DNA from: Hydractinia symbiolongicarpus
Lineage: Eukaryota; Cnidaria; Hydrozoa; Anthoathecata; Hydractiniidae
Length of the DNA: 64,000 nucleotides
Direction of reading: 5' to 3'
NCBI RefSeq assembly: GCF_029227915.1
Contig: NC_079882.1
Coordinates: forward strand, 31,054,001 to 31,118,000
Shown here: one piece after another, positions 12,376 through 23,350 of the stretch
Layout of the letters: every line of letters starts with the position of its first letter
Position numbering within the stretch: the first letter of the stretch is position 1
The notes under the pieces: model-generated
The model's input: the letters and a program-made list of their open reading frames with translations, nothing else
Database searches by the model: none
What the model was told of the DNA's origin: nothing
Translations under genes and position numbers: made by a program

Positions 12376-13034
12376 TTGACCGCTCGCGCGTGGAATACCA
12401 TTCACAACGCCTGATTCTTTAAAAAAAAACCAAGATTTTCGCGACCAGAAAGAATCCAAGATCTTCGCGGAACGAAGGCCATTTTGATAATGGTCGTGTT
12501 TGTGGTCAGTGTGTGAGGTTTGTAGGCCTGTTTGACTTTTTTATCTTCTAAAAGCCTTATATATTTGTAATATTTGTTTTCTGTTTGTTTTCAATGTTAG
12601 GATAAATATATTGTCACGTTTTTTAGCCACGTACAGATCTTAAACGCACCAGTTTTAGGATGTTTGGCTAGGAACGAAGATTAGCTAGCTATAGCTACTT
12701 AGCTAGCTAGAGCCTCACTTATTGCTATTCTGTATGGTATAAGAGCTTTTTATCCTAGCCAACATTTATTTTTATGTTGAGGCTGTGGCTATTTAGCTAG
12801 CTCCTTAAAAAGTAAAAGTATAAAAATGCAGTTTGGCTACAACAATATTCTTAAGCAATATATAATTTTTATGCTAAATGCAGTTAGCTAGCTAGGTATA
12901 GCTACATATTTTATTATTTTTCTGCAAACTTTTTCTGCAAATGAAATGGCTGAGCGATTGTTTTGGCTGGACGAGTAACGACAGGCTGTTCCCTGTGTTT
13001 TTATTTAAACCGAAGTTGCAATGAACATTTTTGG
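12376..13034. other. Helitron interior without recognisable gene
   Basis: This 659-bp stretch holds an A-run (12,420-12,430), a TG-rich patch near 12,500 and the TAGC-rich inverted repeat. I see no open frame of credible length, no Rep motif and no captured gene fragment that I recognise. Confidence 0.7.
12681..12805. repeat. TAGC-rich imperfect inverted repeat
   Basis: TTAGCTAGCTATAGCTAC and TAGCTAGCTAGAGCCTCA (left, ending about 12,717) face TGAGGCT and TTTAGCTAGCTCC (right, from about 12,777). The reverse complement of the left arm reads TGAGGCTCTAGCTAGCTAAG, so the innermost 7 bases pair perfectly and the TAGCTAGC part pairs with a gap. The loop is about 59 bases. A further copy of TTAGCTAGCTAGG lies near 12,886, after a direct repeat of ATGCAGTT. 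It may be a foldback insertion inside the Helitron or simple-sequence drift. Confidence 0.5.
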
Positions 13035-13621
13035 AAAAGGGTAATACTCCTTATGCGCCTGTTCAACTGTGTTTAACTGTACTAAGCAGTTAGCCCAGTG
13101 TTAAAAACAGACTGTTTTTTGTAAAAGGCTGTTACGCCTATGGGCATGTGCAACACCGTTTACCTGTATATACTAAGGTCAGCCCACCACTGTGACAATT
13201 AATTTTTAAACTTTCTTGGGAATCACGCCTGGACTAACCGCTCAGCCCTGTGTCTGCGAGAAAGTTTTTTTCAAAAGGGTATTATTCCTATACGCTGTGC
13301 AACACGGTTTAACTGTACTAAGCGCTCAGCCCAGTGTCACGATTAAGTTTTTAACTTGCGCAAAAAGTTATTCTGCAAAATGAAATAAAATTGACGATTG
13401 TTTTTGCTATGATGGAGTAACAACACTTTGTAAACTCTGTTTTTATATCAGTTATCGTTGCGGGAAAGTTATTTTTTGAAAAATATGTTACAGTCGCACA
13501 CTATAATGGTGTATGCGCTTCAAAAGATTAACGACATACTGTATACCTGTACTAAAGCGCTCCACCTCATCGTGTGGGACAGTTTACGGCTCTTATTAAG
13601 CGCTCCACAGAGTGTTCAATG
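13035..13621 (+). repeat. Degenerate tandem repeats inside the Helitron
   Basis: A motif of the form GTTTAACTGTACTAAGCGCT followed by CAGCCCAGTG occurs in variants at 13,071, 13,158, 13,231, 13,307, 13,545 and 13,593. The three longest copies share an upstream part beginning AAAAGGGTATTATTCCTATA (13,035, 13,122 and 13,273 in variant form). A larger unit is also duplicated: TCTGCAAATGAAAT with GCGATTGTTTT and GAGTAAC near 12,938 recurs as TCTGCAAAATGAAAT with ACGATTGTTTTTG near 13,371. Non-autonomous Helitrons often carry such internal repeats. The motif resembles part of the flanking satellite monomer. Confidence 0.75.
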
Positions 13622-13647
13622 CCGGATCACACCTTTACTTGTGGCTT

Positions 13648-13681
13648 AACCCGGCGTTTCGACGCCGGGTTTCCCGGCTAG
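13648..13681 (+). terminator. Helitron 3' end: hairpin plus CTAG
   Basis: AACCCGGCGT at 13,648-13,657 pairs perfectly with ACGCCGGGTT at 13,662-13,671 across a TTCG loop. Six bases (TCCCGG) follow, then CTAG at 13,678-13,681, then host T. This is the canonical Helitron 3' terminus and fixes the element on the + strand. Confidence 0.93.
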
Positions 13682-14069
13682 TTTTTTAATAAAGCGCTAT
13701 CACATCGCCCAGTGAAATCGTTGAGTTCAAGCAATCATGTCAAAATAAGAAGAATATTATTTCTTGGAGTCCAATTGTCTCATTTATCACATTTATGAGT
13801 TTAAAGTCCAAAATCAGTTTAATTAAGTCCCACAGTAAATTGGTTCACTGTTAAGAGCCATGCAACTTGGGAATATCTGAAACATATCGCTAAACACATG
13901 TTGGTACGAATATGTGACGCGACCGCTGTACTTCAAGCGGACGGTTACTGTTAGAAACTCAATGAAATGTAGTTTTTGAAACTGTCTCTATATCTTCAGC
14001 GCGTTCTAACAGTTAGGATTGCTCTCACAGTAAAAAATGACTTATTTATATAAATTTTTAAATGAAGCG

Positions 14070-17000
14070 CTACCACAGCGCCCGGTGTAATCGCTGAGTT
14101 CCAGCAACCATGTCAGATGAAGAAGAATGTTCCTTCTTGGAGTCGAATTGGCTCATGTATCACATTTATAAGTTCAAAGTCCAAAATAAGTTCAATTAAG
14201 TCCCACAGTCAATCGTTTCACTGTTAAAAGCGATGCAACCTAGTAGAGTCAGAAAAATAACGCTAAATACATGTTGGTACGAATATGTGACGCAACCGTT
14301 GTAACTCAAACGGCGTGATGCCGTTACAAAGTCAATGAAATTTAGTTTTTGAAAATGTCTCTATTTCTTCAGCGCGAGCTAACGGTTAGGATTGGTCCCA
14401 CAGTAAAAAATGACTTATTTTTCTACATTTTTTAATAAAGCGCTATCACAGCTCCCAGTGTAATCGTTGAGTTCAAGCAATCATGTCAAATTAAGAAGAA
14501 TGTTATTTCTTGGAGTCGAATTGGCTCATGTATCACATTTATAAGTTCAAAGTCCAAAATAAGTTCAATTAAGTCCCACAGTCAATCGTTTCACTGTTAA
14601 AAGCGATGCAACCTAGTAGAGTCAGAAAAATAACGCTAAATACATGTTGGTACGAATATGTGACGCAACCGCTGTAACTGAAACGAAGTGATACCGTTAC
14701 AAAGTCAATGAAATGTAGTTTTTGAAAATGTCTCTACTTCTTCTGCGCAAGCTAACGGCTAGGATTGGTCCCACAGTAAAAAATGACTTATTTATCTACA
14801 TTTGTTAATAAAGCGCTACCACAGCGGCCAGTGGAAATGCTCTGTTCCAGCAATCATGTCAAATTAAGAAGAATGTTATTTCTTGGAATCCAATTGTCTC
14901 ATTCATCACATTTATAAGTTCAAAGTCCAAAATCAGTTCCATTAAGTCCCACAGTAAAATTTTTCACTGGTAAAAGCACTGCAACTTGGTAATATCTGAA
15001 AGATATCGCTAAACACATGTTGGTACGAATATGTGACGCAACCGTTGTACTTCAAGCGGACGGATACCATTAGAAACTCAATGAAATGTAGTTTTTGAAA
15101 CTGTCTCTATATCTTCAGCGCGTTCTAACAGTTAGGATTGGTCCCACAGTAAAAAATGACTTATTTATCTAAATTTTTAAATGAACCGCTACCACAGCGC
15201 CCGGTGTAATCGCTGAGTTCCAGCAACCATGTCAGATGAAGAAGAATGTTCTTTCTTGGAGTCGAATTGGCTCATGTATCACATTTATAAGTTCAAAGTC
15301 CAAAATAAGTTCAATTAAGTCCCACAGTCAATCGTTTCACTGTTAAAAGCGATGCAACCTAGTAGAGTCAGAAAAATAACGCTAAATACATGTTGGTACG
15401 AATATGTGACGCAACCGTTGTAACTCAAACGGCGTGATGCCGTTACAAAGTCAATGAAATTTAGTTTTTGGAAATGTCTCTATTTCTTCAGCGCGAGCTA
15501 ACGGTTAGGATTGGTCCCACAGTAAAAAATGACTTATTTTTCTACATTTTTTAATAAAGCGCTATCACAGCTCCCAGTGTAATCGTTGAGTTCAAGCAAT
15601 CATGTCAAATTAAGAAGAATGTTATTTCTTGGAGTCGAATTGGCTCATGTATCACATTTATAAGTTCAAAGTCCAAAATAAGTTCAATTAAGTCCCACAG
15701 TCAATCGTTTCACTGTTAAAAGCGATGCAACCTAGTAGAGTCAGAAAAATAACGCTAAATACATGTTGGTACGAATATGTGACGCAACCGCTGTAACTGA
15801 AAAGAAGTGATACCGTTACAAAGTCAATGAAATGTAGTTTTTGAAAATGTCTCTACTTCTTCTGCGCAAGCTAACGGCTAGGATTGGTCCCACAGTAAAA
15901 AATGACTTATTTATCTACATTTGTTAATAAAGCGCTACCACAGCGGCCAGTGGAAATGCTCTGTTCCAGCAATCATGTCAAATTAAGAAGAATGTTATTT
16001 CTTGGAATCCAATTGTCTCATTCATCACATTTATAAGTTCAAAGTCCAAAATCACCTCCATTAAGTCCCACAGTAAAATTTTTCACTGGTAAAAGCACTG
16101 CAACTTGGTAATATCTGAAAGATATTGCTAAACACATGTTGGTACGAATATGTGACGCAACCGTTGTACTTCAAGCGGACGGATACTATTAGAAACTCAA
16201 TGAAATGTAGTCTTTGAAAATGTCTCTATATCTTCAGCGCGTGCTAACGGCTAGGATTGGTCCCACAGTAAAAAATGATTTATTTATCTAAATTTTTAAA
16301 TGAACCGCTACCACAGCGCCCAAGGTAATCGTTGAGTTCCAGCAACCATGTCAGATTAAGAAGAATCTTATTTCTTGGAGTCTAATTGGCTCATTTATCA
16401 CATTTATAAGTTCAAAGTCCAAAATAAGTTCAATTAAGTCCCACAGTCAATCGTTTCACTGTTAAAAGCGATGCAACCTAGTAGAGTCAGAAAAATAACG
16501 CTAAATACATGTTGGTACGAATATGTGACGCAACCGTTGTAACTCAAACGGCGTGATGCCGTTACAAAGTCAATGAAATTTAGTTTTTGAAAATGTCTCT
16601 ATTTCTTCAGCGCGAGCTAACGGTTAGGATTGGTCCCACAGTAAAAAATGACTTATTTTTCTACATTTTTTAATAAAGCGCTATCACAGCTCCCAGTGTA
16701 ATCGTTGAGTTCAAGCAATCATGTCAAATTAAGAAGAATGTTATTTCTTGGAGTCGAATTGGCTCATGTATCACATTTATAAGTTCAAAGTCCAAAATAA
16801 GTTCAATTAAGTCCCACAGTGAATCGTTTCACTGTTAAAAGCGATGCAACCTAGTAGAGTCAAAAAAATAACGCTAAATACATGTTGGTACGAATATGTG
16901 ACGCAACCGCTGTAACTGAAACGAAGTGATACCGTTACAAAGTCAATGAAATGTAGTTTTTGAAAATGTCTCTACTTCTTCTGCGCAAGCTAACGGCTAG

Positions 17001-18590
17001 GATTGGTCCCACAGTAAAAAATGACTTATTTATCTACATTTGTTAATAAAGCGCTACCACAGCGGCCAGTGGAAATGCTCTGTTCCAGCAATCATGTCAA
17101 ATTAAGAAGAATGTTATTTCTTGGAATCCAATTGTCTCATTCATCACATTTATAAGTTCAAAGTCCAAAATCAGTTCCATTAAGTCCCACAGTAAAATTT
17201 TTCACTGGTAAAAGCACTGCAACTTGGTAATATCTGAAAGATATCGCTAAACACATGTTGGTACGAATATGTGACGCAACCGTTGTACTTCAAGCGGACG
17301 GATACCATTAGAAACTCAATGAAATGTAGTTTTTGAAACTGTCTCTATATCTTCAGCGCGTTCTAACAGTTAGGATTGGTCCCACAGTAAAAAATGACTT
17401 ATTTATCTAAATTTTTAAATGAACCGCTACCACAGCGCCCGGTGTAATCGCTGAGTTCCAGCAACCATGTCAGATGAAGAAGAATGTTCTTTCTTGGAGT
17501 CGAATTGGCTCATGTATCACATTTATAAGTTCAAAGTCCAAAATAAGTTCAATTAAGTCCCACAGTCAATCGTTTCACTGTTAAAAGCGATGCAACCTAG
17601 TAGAGTCAGAAAAATAACGCTAAATACATGTTGGTACGAATATGTGACGCAACCGTTGTAACTCAAACAGCGTGATGCCGTTACAAAGTCAATGAAATTT
17701 AGTTTTTGAAAATGTCTCTATTTCTTCAGCGCGAGCTAACGGTTAGGATTGGTCCCACAGTAAAAAATGACTTATTTTTCTACATTTTTTAATAAAGCGC
17801 TATCACAGCTCCCAGTGTAATCGTTGAGTTTAAGCAATCATGTCAAATTAAGAAGAATGTTATTTCTTGGAGTCGAATTGGCTCATGTATCACATTTATA
17901 AGTTCAAAGTCCAAAATAAGTTCAATTAAGTCCCACAGTCAATCGTTTCACTGTTAAAAGCGATGCAACCTAGTAGAGTCAGAAAAATAACGCTAAATAC
18001 ATGTTGGTACGAATATGTGACGCAACCGCTGTAACTGAAACGAAGTGATACCGTTACAAAGTCAATGAAATGTAGTTTTTGAAAATGTCTCTACTTCTTC
18101 TGCGCAAGCTAACGGCTAGGATTGGTCCCACAGTAAAAAATGACTTATTTATCTACATTTGTTAATAAAGCGCTACCACAGCGGCCAGTGGAAATGCTCT
18201 GTTCCAGCAATCATGTCAAATTAAGAAGAATGTTATTTCTTGGAATCCAATTGTCTCATTCATCACATTTATAAGTTCAAAGTCCAAAATCAGCTCCATT
18301 AAGTCCCACAGTAAAATTTTTCACTGGTAAAAGCACTGCAACTTGGTAATATCTGAAAGATATCGCTAAACACATGTTGGTACGAATATGTGACGCAACC
18401 GTTGTACTTCAAGCGGACGGATACCATTAGAAACTCAATGAAATGTAGTCTTTGAAAATGTCTCTATATGTTCAGCGCGTGCTAATGGCTATGATTGGTC
18501 CCACAGTAAAAAATGACTTATTTATCTAAATTTTTAAATGAACCGCTACCACAGCGCCCAAGGTAATCGTTGAGTTCCAGCAATCATGTC
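14070..18590. repeat. Three-monomer HOR, 1,119 bp, four copies
   Basis: The monomer with GGCGTGATGCCGTTAC (GCGTGATGCC in all copies) starts at 14,272, 15,391, 16,510 and 17,629: three exact steps of 1,119 bp, or 3 x 373. The second monomer carries CGCTGTAACTGAAA. It runs into CATTTGTTAATAAAGCG and GCGGCCAGTGGAAATGCTC, after which the third monomer begins. Copies differ by few bases where I compared them (for example GAAAATG against GGAAATG near 15,471). The third monomer alternates: the form at about 15,020 and 17,258 has GCGCCCGGTGTAATCGC, the form at about 16,140 and 18,377 has GCGCCCAAGGTAATCG. The true period of the block is therefore about 2,238 bp, two levels deep. A relative of the AAGG form lies at 5.6-5.9 kb. 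Confidence 0.93.
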
Positions 18591-19660
18591 AAATTAAGAA
18601 GAATGCTATTCCTTTGAGTCCAATTGTCTCATTTATCACATTTATAAGTTCGAAGTCCAAAATCAGTTTAATTAAGTCCCACAGTAAATTGGTTCACTGT
18701 TAAGAGCCATGCAACTTGGGAATATCTGAAAGATATCGCTAAACACATATTGGTAGGAATATGTGACGCGACCGCTGTACTTCAAGCGGACGGATACCGT
18801 TAGAAGGTCAATGAAAAGTAGTTTTTGAAACTGTCTCTATATTTTCAGCGCGTTCTAACGGTTAGGATTGCTCCCACAGTAAAAAATGACTTATTTATCT
18901 AAATTTATAAATGAAGCGCTACCACAGGGCCTAGTGTAATCGCTGAGTTCCAGCAACCTTGTCAGATGAAGAAGAATATTCTTTTTTGGAGTCGAATTGG
19001 CTCATGTATTACATTTATAAGTTCAAAGTCCAAAATAAGTTCAATTAAGTCCGACAGTCAATCGTTTCACTGTTAAACGCGATGCAACCTAGTAGAGTCA
19101 GAAAAATAACGCCAAATACATGTTGGTACGAATATGTGATGCAACCGTTGTAACTCAAACGGCGTGATACCGTTACAAAGTCAATGAAATTTAGTTTTTG
19201 AAAATGTCTCTATTTTTTCAGCGCGAGCTAACGGTTAGGATTGGTCCCACAGTAAAAAATGACTTATTTGTCTACATTTTTTAATAGAGCGCTATCACAG
19301 CTTCCAGTGTAATCGTTGAGTTCAAGCAATCATGTCAAATTAAGAAGAATGTTATTTCTTGGAGTCGAATTGGCTCATGTATCACATTTATAAGTTCAAA
19401 GTCCAAAATAAGTTCAATTAAGTCCCAGAGTCAATCGTTTCACTGTTGAAAGCGATGCAACCTAGTAATATCTGAAACATATCGCTAAATACATGTTGGT
19501 ACGAATATGTGACGCGACCGTTGTACTTCAAGCGGACGGATACTGTTAGAAACTCTTTGAAATGTAGTTTTTGAAACTCTCTCAATACCTTCAGCGCGTG
19601 CTAACGGCTAGGATTGGTCCCACAGTAAAAAATGACTTATTTTTCTAAATTTTTAAATGA
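18580..19660. repeat. Paralogue of 9.14-10.22 kb
   Basis: This block matches about 9,143 to 10,223 at a constant offset of 9,437 bp. Checks: TATTGGTAGG at 9,311 and 18,748, and AGTTCAATTAAGTCCGACAG at 9,601 and 19,038. Both copies run through the TTTAATAGAGCGC monomer. It shows that blocks of a few monomers are copied over distances of nearly 10 kb, across the Helitron site, and not only between neighbours. Confidence 0.8.
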
Positions 19661-20239
19661 AGCGCTATCACAGCGCCCAGTGTAATCGTTGAGTTCAAGC
19701 AGTCATGTCAAATTAAGAAGAATGCTATTTCTTTGAGTCCAATTGTCTTATTTATCACATTTATAAGATCAAAGTTCAAAATCAGTTTAATTAAGTCCCA
19801 CAGTAAATTGGTTCACTGTTAAGAGCCATGCAACTTGGGATTATCTGAAAGATATCGCTAAACACATATTGGTAGGAATATGTGACGCGACCGCTGTACT
19901 TCAAGCGGACGGATACCGTTAGAAAGTCAATGAAAAGTAGTTTTTGAAACTGTCTCTATATTTCCAGCGCGTTCTAACGATTAGGATTGCTCCCACAGTA
20001 AAAAATGACTTATTTATCTAAATTTATAAATGAATCGCTACCACAGGGCCTAGTGTAATCGCTGAGTTCCAGCAACCTTGTCAGATGAAGAAGAATGTTC
20101 TTTTTTGGAGTCGAATTGGCTCATGTATTACATTTATAAGTTCAAAGTCCAAAATTAGTTCAATTAAGTCCCACAGTCAATCGTTTCACTGTTAAAAGCG
20201 ATGCAACCTGGCAATATCAGAGACATATCGCTAAATACA

Positions 20240-23200
20240 TGTTGGTACGAACATGTGACTCAACCGTTGTAACTGAAACGAAGTGATACCGTTACAAAGT
20301 CAATGAAATGTAGTTTTTGAAAATGTCTCTACTTCTTCTGCGCGAGCTAACGGCTAGGATTGGTCCCACAGTAAAAAATGACTTATTTATCTACATTTTT
20401 TAATAAAGCGCTATCACAGCGCCCAGTGTAATCGTTGAGTTCAAGCAGTCATGTCAAATTAAGAAGAATGCTACTTCTTTGAGTCCAATTGTCTCATTTA
20501 TCACATTTATAAGTTCAAAGTCCAAAATCAGTTTAATTAAGTCCCACAGTAAATTGGTTCACTTTTAAGAGCCATGCAACTTGGGAATATCTGAAAGATA
20601 TCGCTAAACACATATTGGTAGGAATATGTGACGCGACCGCTGTACTTCAAGCGGACGGATACCGTTAGAAAGTCAATGAAAAGTAGTTTTTGAAACTGTC
20701 TCTATATTTTCAGCGCGTTCTAACGGTTAGGATTGCTTCCACAGTAAAAAATGACTTATTTATCTAAATTTATAAATGAAGCGCTACCACAGGGCCTAGT
20801 GTAATCGCTGAGTTCCAGCAATCTTGTCAGATGAAGAAGAATGTTCTTTTTTGGAGTCGAATTGGCTCATGTATTACATTTATAAGTTCAAAGTCCAAAA
20901 TAAGTTCAATTAAGTCCGACAGTCAATCGTTTCACTGTTAAACGCGATGCAACCTAGTAGAGTCAGAAAAATAACGCCAAATACATGTTGGTACGAATAT
21001 GTGATGCAACCGTTGTAACTCAAACGGCGTGATACCGTTACAAAGTCAATGAAATTTAGTTTTTGAAAATGTCTCTATTTTTTCAGCGCGAGTTAACGGT
21101 TAGGATTGGTCCCACAGTAAAAAATGACTTATTTGTCTACATTTTTTAATAGAGCGCTATCACAGCTTCCAGTGTAATCGTTGAGTTCAAGCAATCATGT
21201 CAAATTAAGAAGAATGTTATTTCTTGGAGTCGAATTGGCTCATGTATCACATTTATAAGTTCAAAGTCCAAAATAAGTTCAATTAAGTCCCAGAGTCAAT
21301 CGTTTCACTGTTAAAAGCGATGCAACCTAGTAATATCTGAAACATATCGCTAAATACATGTTGGTACGAATATGTGACGCGACCGTTGTACTTAAAGCGG
21401 ACGGATACCGTTAGAAACTCTTTGAAATGTAGTTTTTGAAACTCTCTCTATACCTTCAGCGCGTGCTAACGGCTAGGATTGGTACCACAGTAAAAAATGA
21501 CTTATTTTTATAAATTTTTAAATGAAGCGCAACCACCGCGCCCAGTGTAATTGCTGAGTCGAAGCAACCATGTCAGAATAAGAAGAATGTTAATTCTTGG
21601 AGTCCAATTGGCTCATTCATCACATTTATAAGTTCAAAGTCCAAAATCAGCTCAATTAATCCCACAGTCAATCGTTTCACTGTTAAAAGCGATGCAACCT
21701 GGCAATATCAGAAACATATCGCTAAATACATGTTGGGACGAACATGTGACTCAACCGTTGTAACTGAAACGAAGTGATACCGTTACAAAGTCAATGAAAT
21801 GTAGTTTTTGAAAATGTCTCTACTTCTTCTGCGCGAGCTAACGGCTAGGATTGGTCCCACAGTAAAAAATGACTTATTTATCTACATTTTTTAATAAAGC
21901 GCTATCACAGCGCCCAGTGTAATCGTTGAGTTCAAGCAGTCATGTCAAATTAAGAAGAATGCTACTTCTTTGAGTCCAATTGTCTCATTTATCACATTTA
22001 TAAGTTCAAAGTCCAAAATCAGTTTAATTAAGTCCCACAGTAAATTGGTTCACTTTTAAGAGCCATGCAACTTGGGAATATCTGAAAGATATCGCTAAAC
22101 ACATATTGGTAGGAATATGTGACGCGACCGCTGTACTTCAAGCGGACGGATACCGTTAGAAAGTCAATGAAAAGTAGTTTTTGAAACTGTCTCTATATTT
22201 TCAGCGCGTTCTAACGGTTAGGATTGCTTCCACAGTAAAAAATGACTTATTTATCTAAATTTATAAATGAAGCGCTACCACAGGGCCTAGTGTAATCGCT
22301 GAGTTCCAGCAATCTTGTCAGATGAAGAAGAATGTTCTTTTTTGGAGTCGAATTGGCTCATGTATTACATTTATAAGTTCAAAGTCCAAAATAAGTTCAA
22401 TTAAGTCCGACAGTCAATCGTTTCACTGTTAAACGCGATGCAACCTAGTAGAGTCAGAAAAATAACGCCAAATACATGTTGGTACGAATATGTGATGCAA
22501 CCGTTGTAACTCAAACGGCGTGATACCGTTACAAAGTCAATGAAATTTAGTTTTTGAAAATGTCTCTATTTTTTCAGCGCGAGTTAACGGTTAGGATTGG
22601 TCCCACAGTAAAAAATGACTTATTTGTCTACATTTTTTAATAGAGCGCTATCACAGCTTCCAGTGTAATCGTTGAGTTCAAGCAATCATGTCAAATTAAG
22701 AAGAATGTTATTTCTTGGAGTCGAATTGGCTCATGTATCACATTTATAAGTTCAAAGTCCAAAATAAGTTCAATTAAGTCCCAGAGTCAATCGTTTCACT
22801 GTTAAAAGCGATGCAACCTAGTAATATCTGAAACATATCGCTAAATACATGTTGGTACGAATATGTGACGCGACCGTTGTACTTAAAGCGGACGGATACC
22901 GTTAGAAACTCTTTGAAATGTAGTTTTTGAAACTCTCTCTATACCTTCAGCGCGTGCTAACGGCTAGGATTGGTACCACAGTAAAAAATGACTTATTTTT
23001 ATAAATTTTTAAATGAAGCGCAACCACCGCGCCCAGTGTAATTGCTGAGTCGAAGCAACCATGTCAGAATAAGAAGAATGTTAATTCTTGGAGTCCAATT
23101 GGCTCATTCATCACATTTATAAGTTCAAAGTCCAAAATCAGCTCAATTAATCCCACAGTCAATCGTTTCACTGTTAAAAGCGATGCAACCTGGCAATATC

Positions 23201-23350
23201 AGAAACATATCGCTAAATACATGTTGGGACGAACATGTGACTCAACCGTTGTAACTGAAACGAAGTGATACCGTTACAAAGTCAATGAAATGTAGTTTTT
23301 GAAAATTTCTCTACTTCTTCTGCGCGAGCTAACGGCTAGGATTGGTCCCA
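20240..23350. repeat. Four-monomer HOR, 1,491 bp, two copies
   Basis: Private variants recur at exactly 1,491 bp: CTACTTCTTTGAG at 20,471 and 21,962, and CTTAAAGCGGACGG at 21,391 and 22,882. Homology runs slightly longer than one period, as expected of a tandem array of about two copies. It fades near 23,300 where GAAAATTTCTC and CACATCGCCCAGTG appear. CTTCCAGTG in the same block is also present near 19,301, five monomers before the first copy. Confidence 0.88.

Larger units (their letters stand above)
12075..13681 (+). mobile_element. Non-autonomous Helitron, composite, 1,607 bp
   Basis: This is the only non-satellite sequence in the window. It starts with TCTCTATTATAATAGCC directly after a satellite A and ends in CCCGGCTAG directly before a satellite T. 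Before the CTAG is a perfect 10-bp hairpin with TTCG loop. TC at the 5' end, hairpin plus CTRR at the 3' end, an A/T target and no target-site duplication are the defining traits of Helitrons. Removing it restores the satellite string CTACATTTTTTAATAAAGCG without losing or gaining a base. A Helitron-free paralogue at 24,494/24,495 confirms the borders. I see no Rep/helicase coding region; frames of 63 to 67 codons are unconvincing, so it must have moved in trans. Internally it carries a duplicated 5' end, a TAGC-rich inverted repeat and degenerate tandem repeats. Confidence 0.92.
12251..13681 (+). mobile_element. Downstream Helitron unit (1,431 bp)
   Basis: It begins with TCTCTTTAATAATAGCC immediately after an A, the normal Helitron 5' context, and ends in the intact hairpin and CTAG. 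Its first 125 bases (to 12,375) are a diverged copy of the 5' end at 12,075. The middle (about 12,600 to 12,900) is rich in TAGC words. The last 650 bases are built from degenerate repeats carrying a TACTAAGCGCT motif. No transposase is visible. If the two units moved together, replication started at 12,075, ran past the damaged end at 12,250 and stopped here. Confidence 0.75.

Noticed and set aside
12142-13649. Short frames inside the Helitron (12,142-12,342, 12,256-12,459, 13,458-13,649)
   Set aside because: They cover terminal or repeat sequence, show no Rep, helicase or other recognisable motif, and one ends in the 3' hairpin region.
12075-13681. Terminal-inverted-repeat DNA transposon or retroelement
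   Set aside because: The ends are not inverted repeats, there is no target-site duplication, no poly-A or LTR, and the A/T insertion is base-exact.
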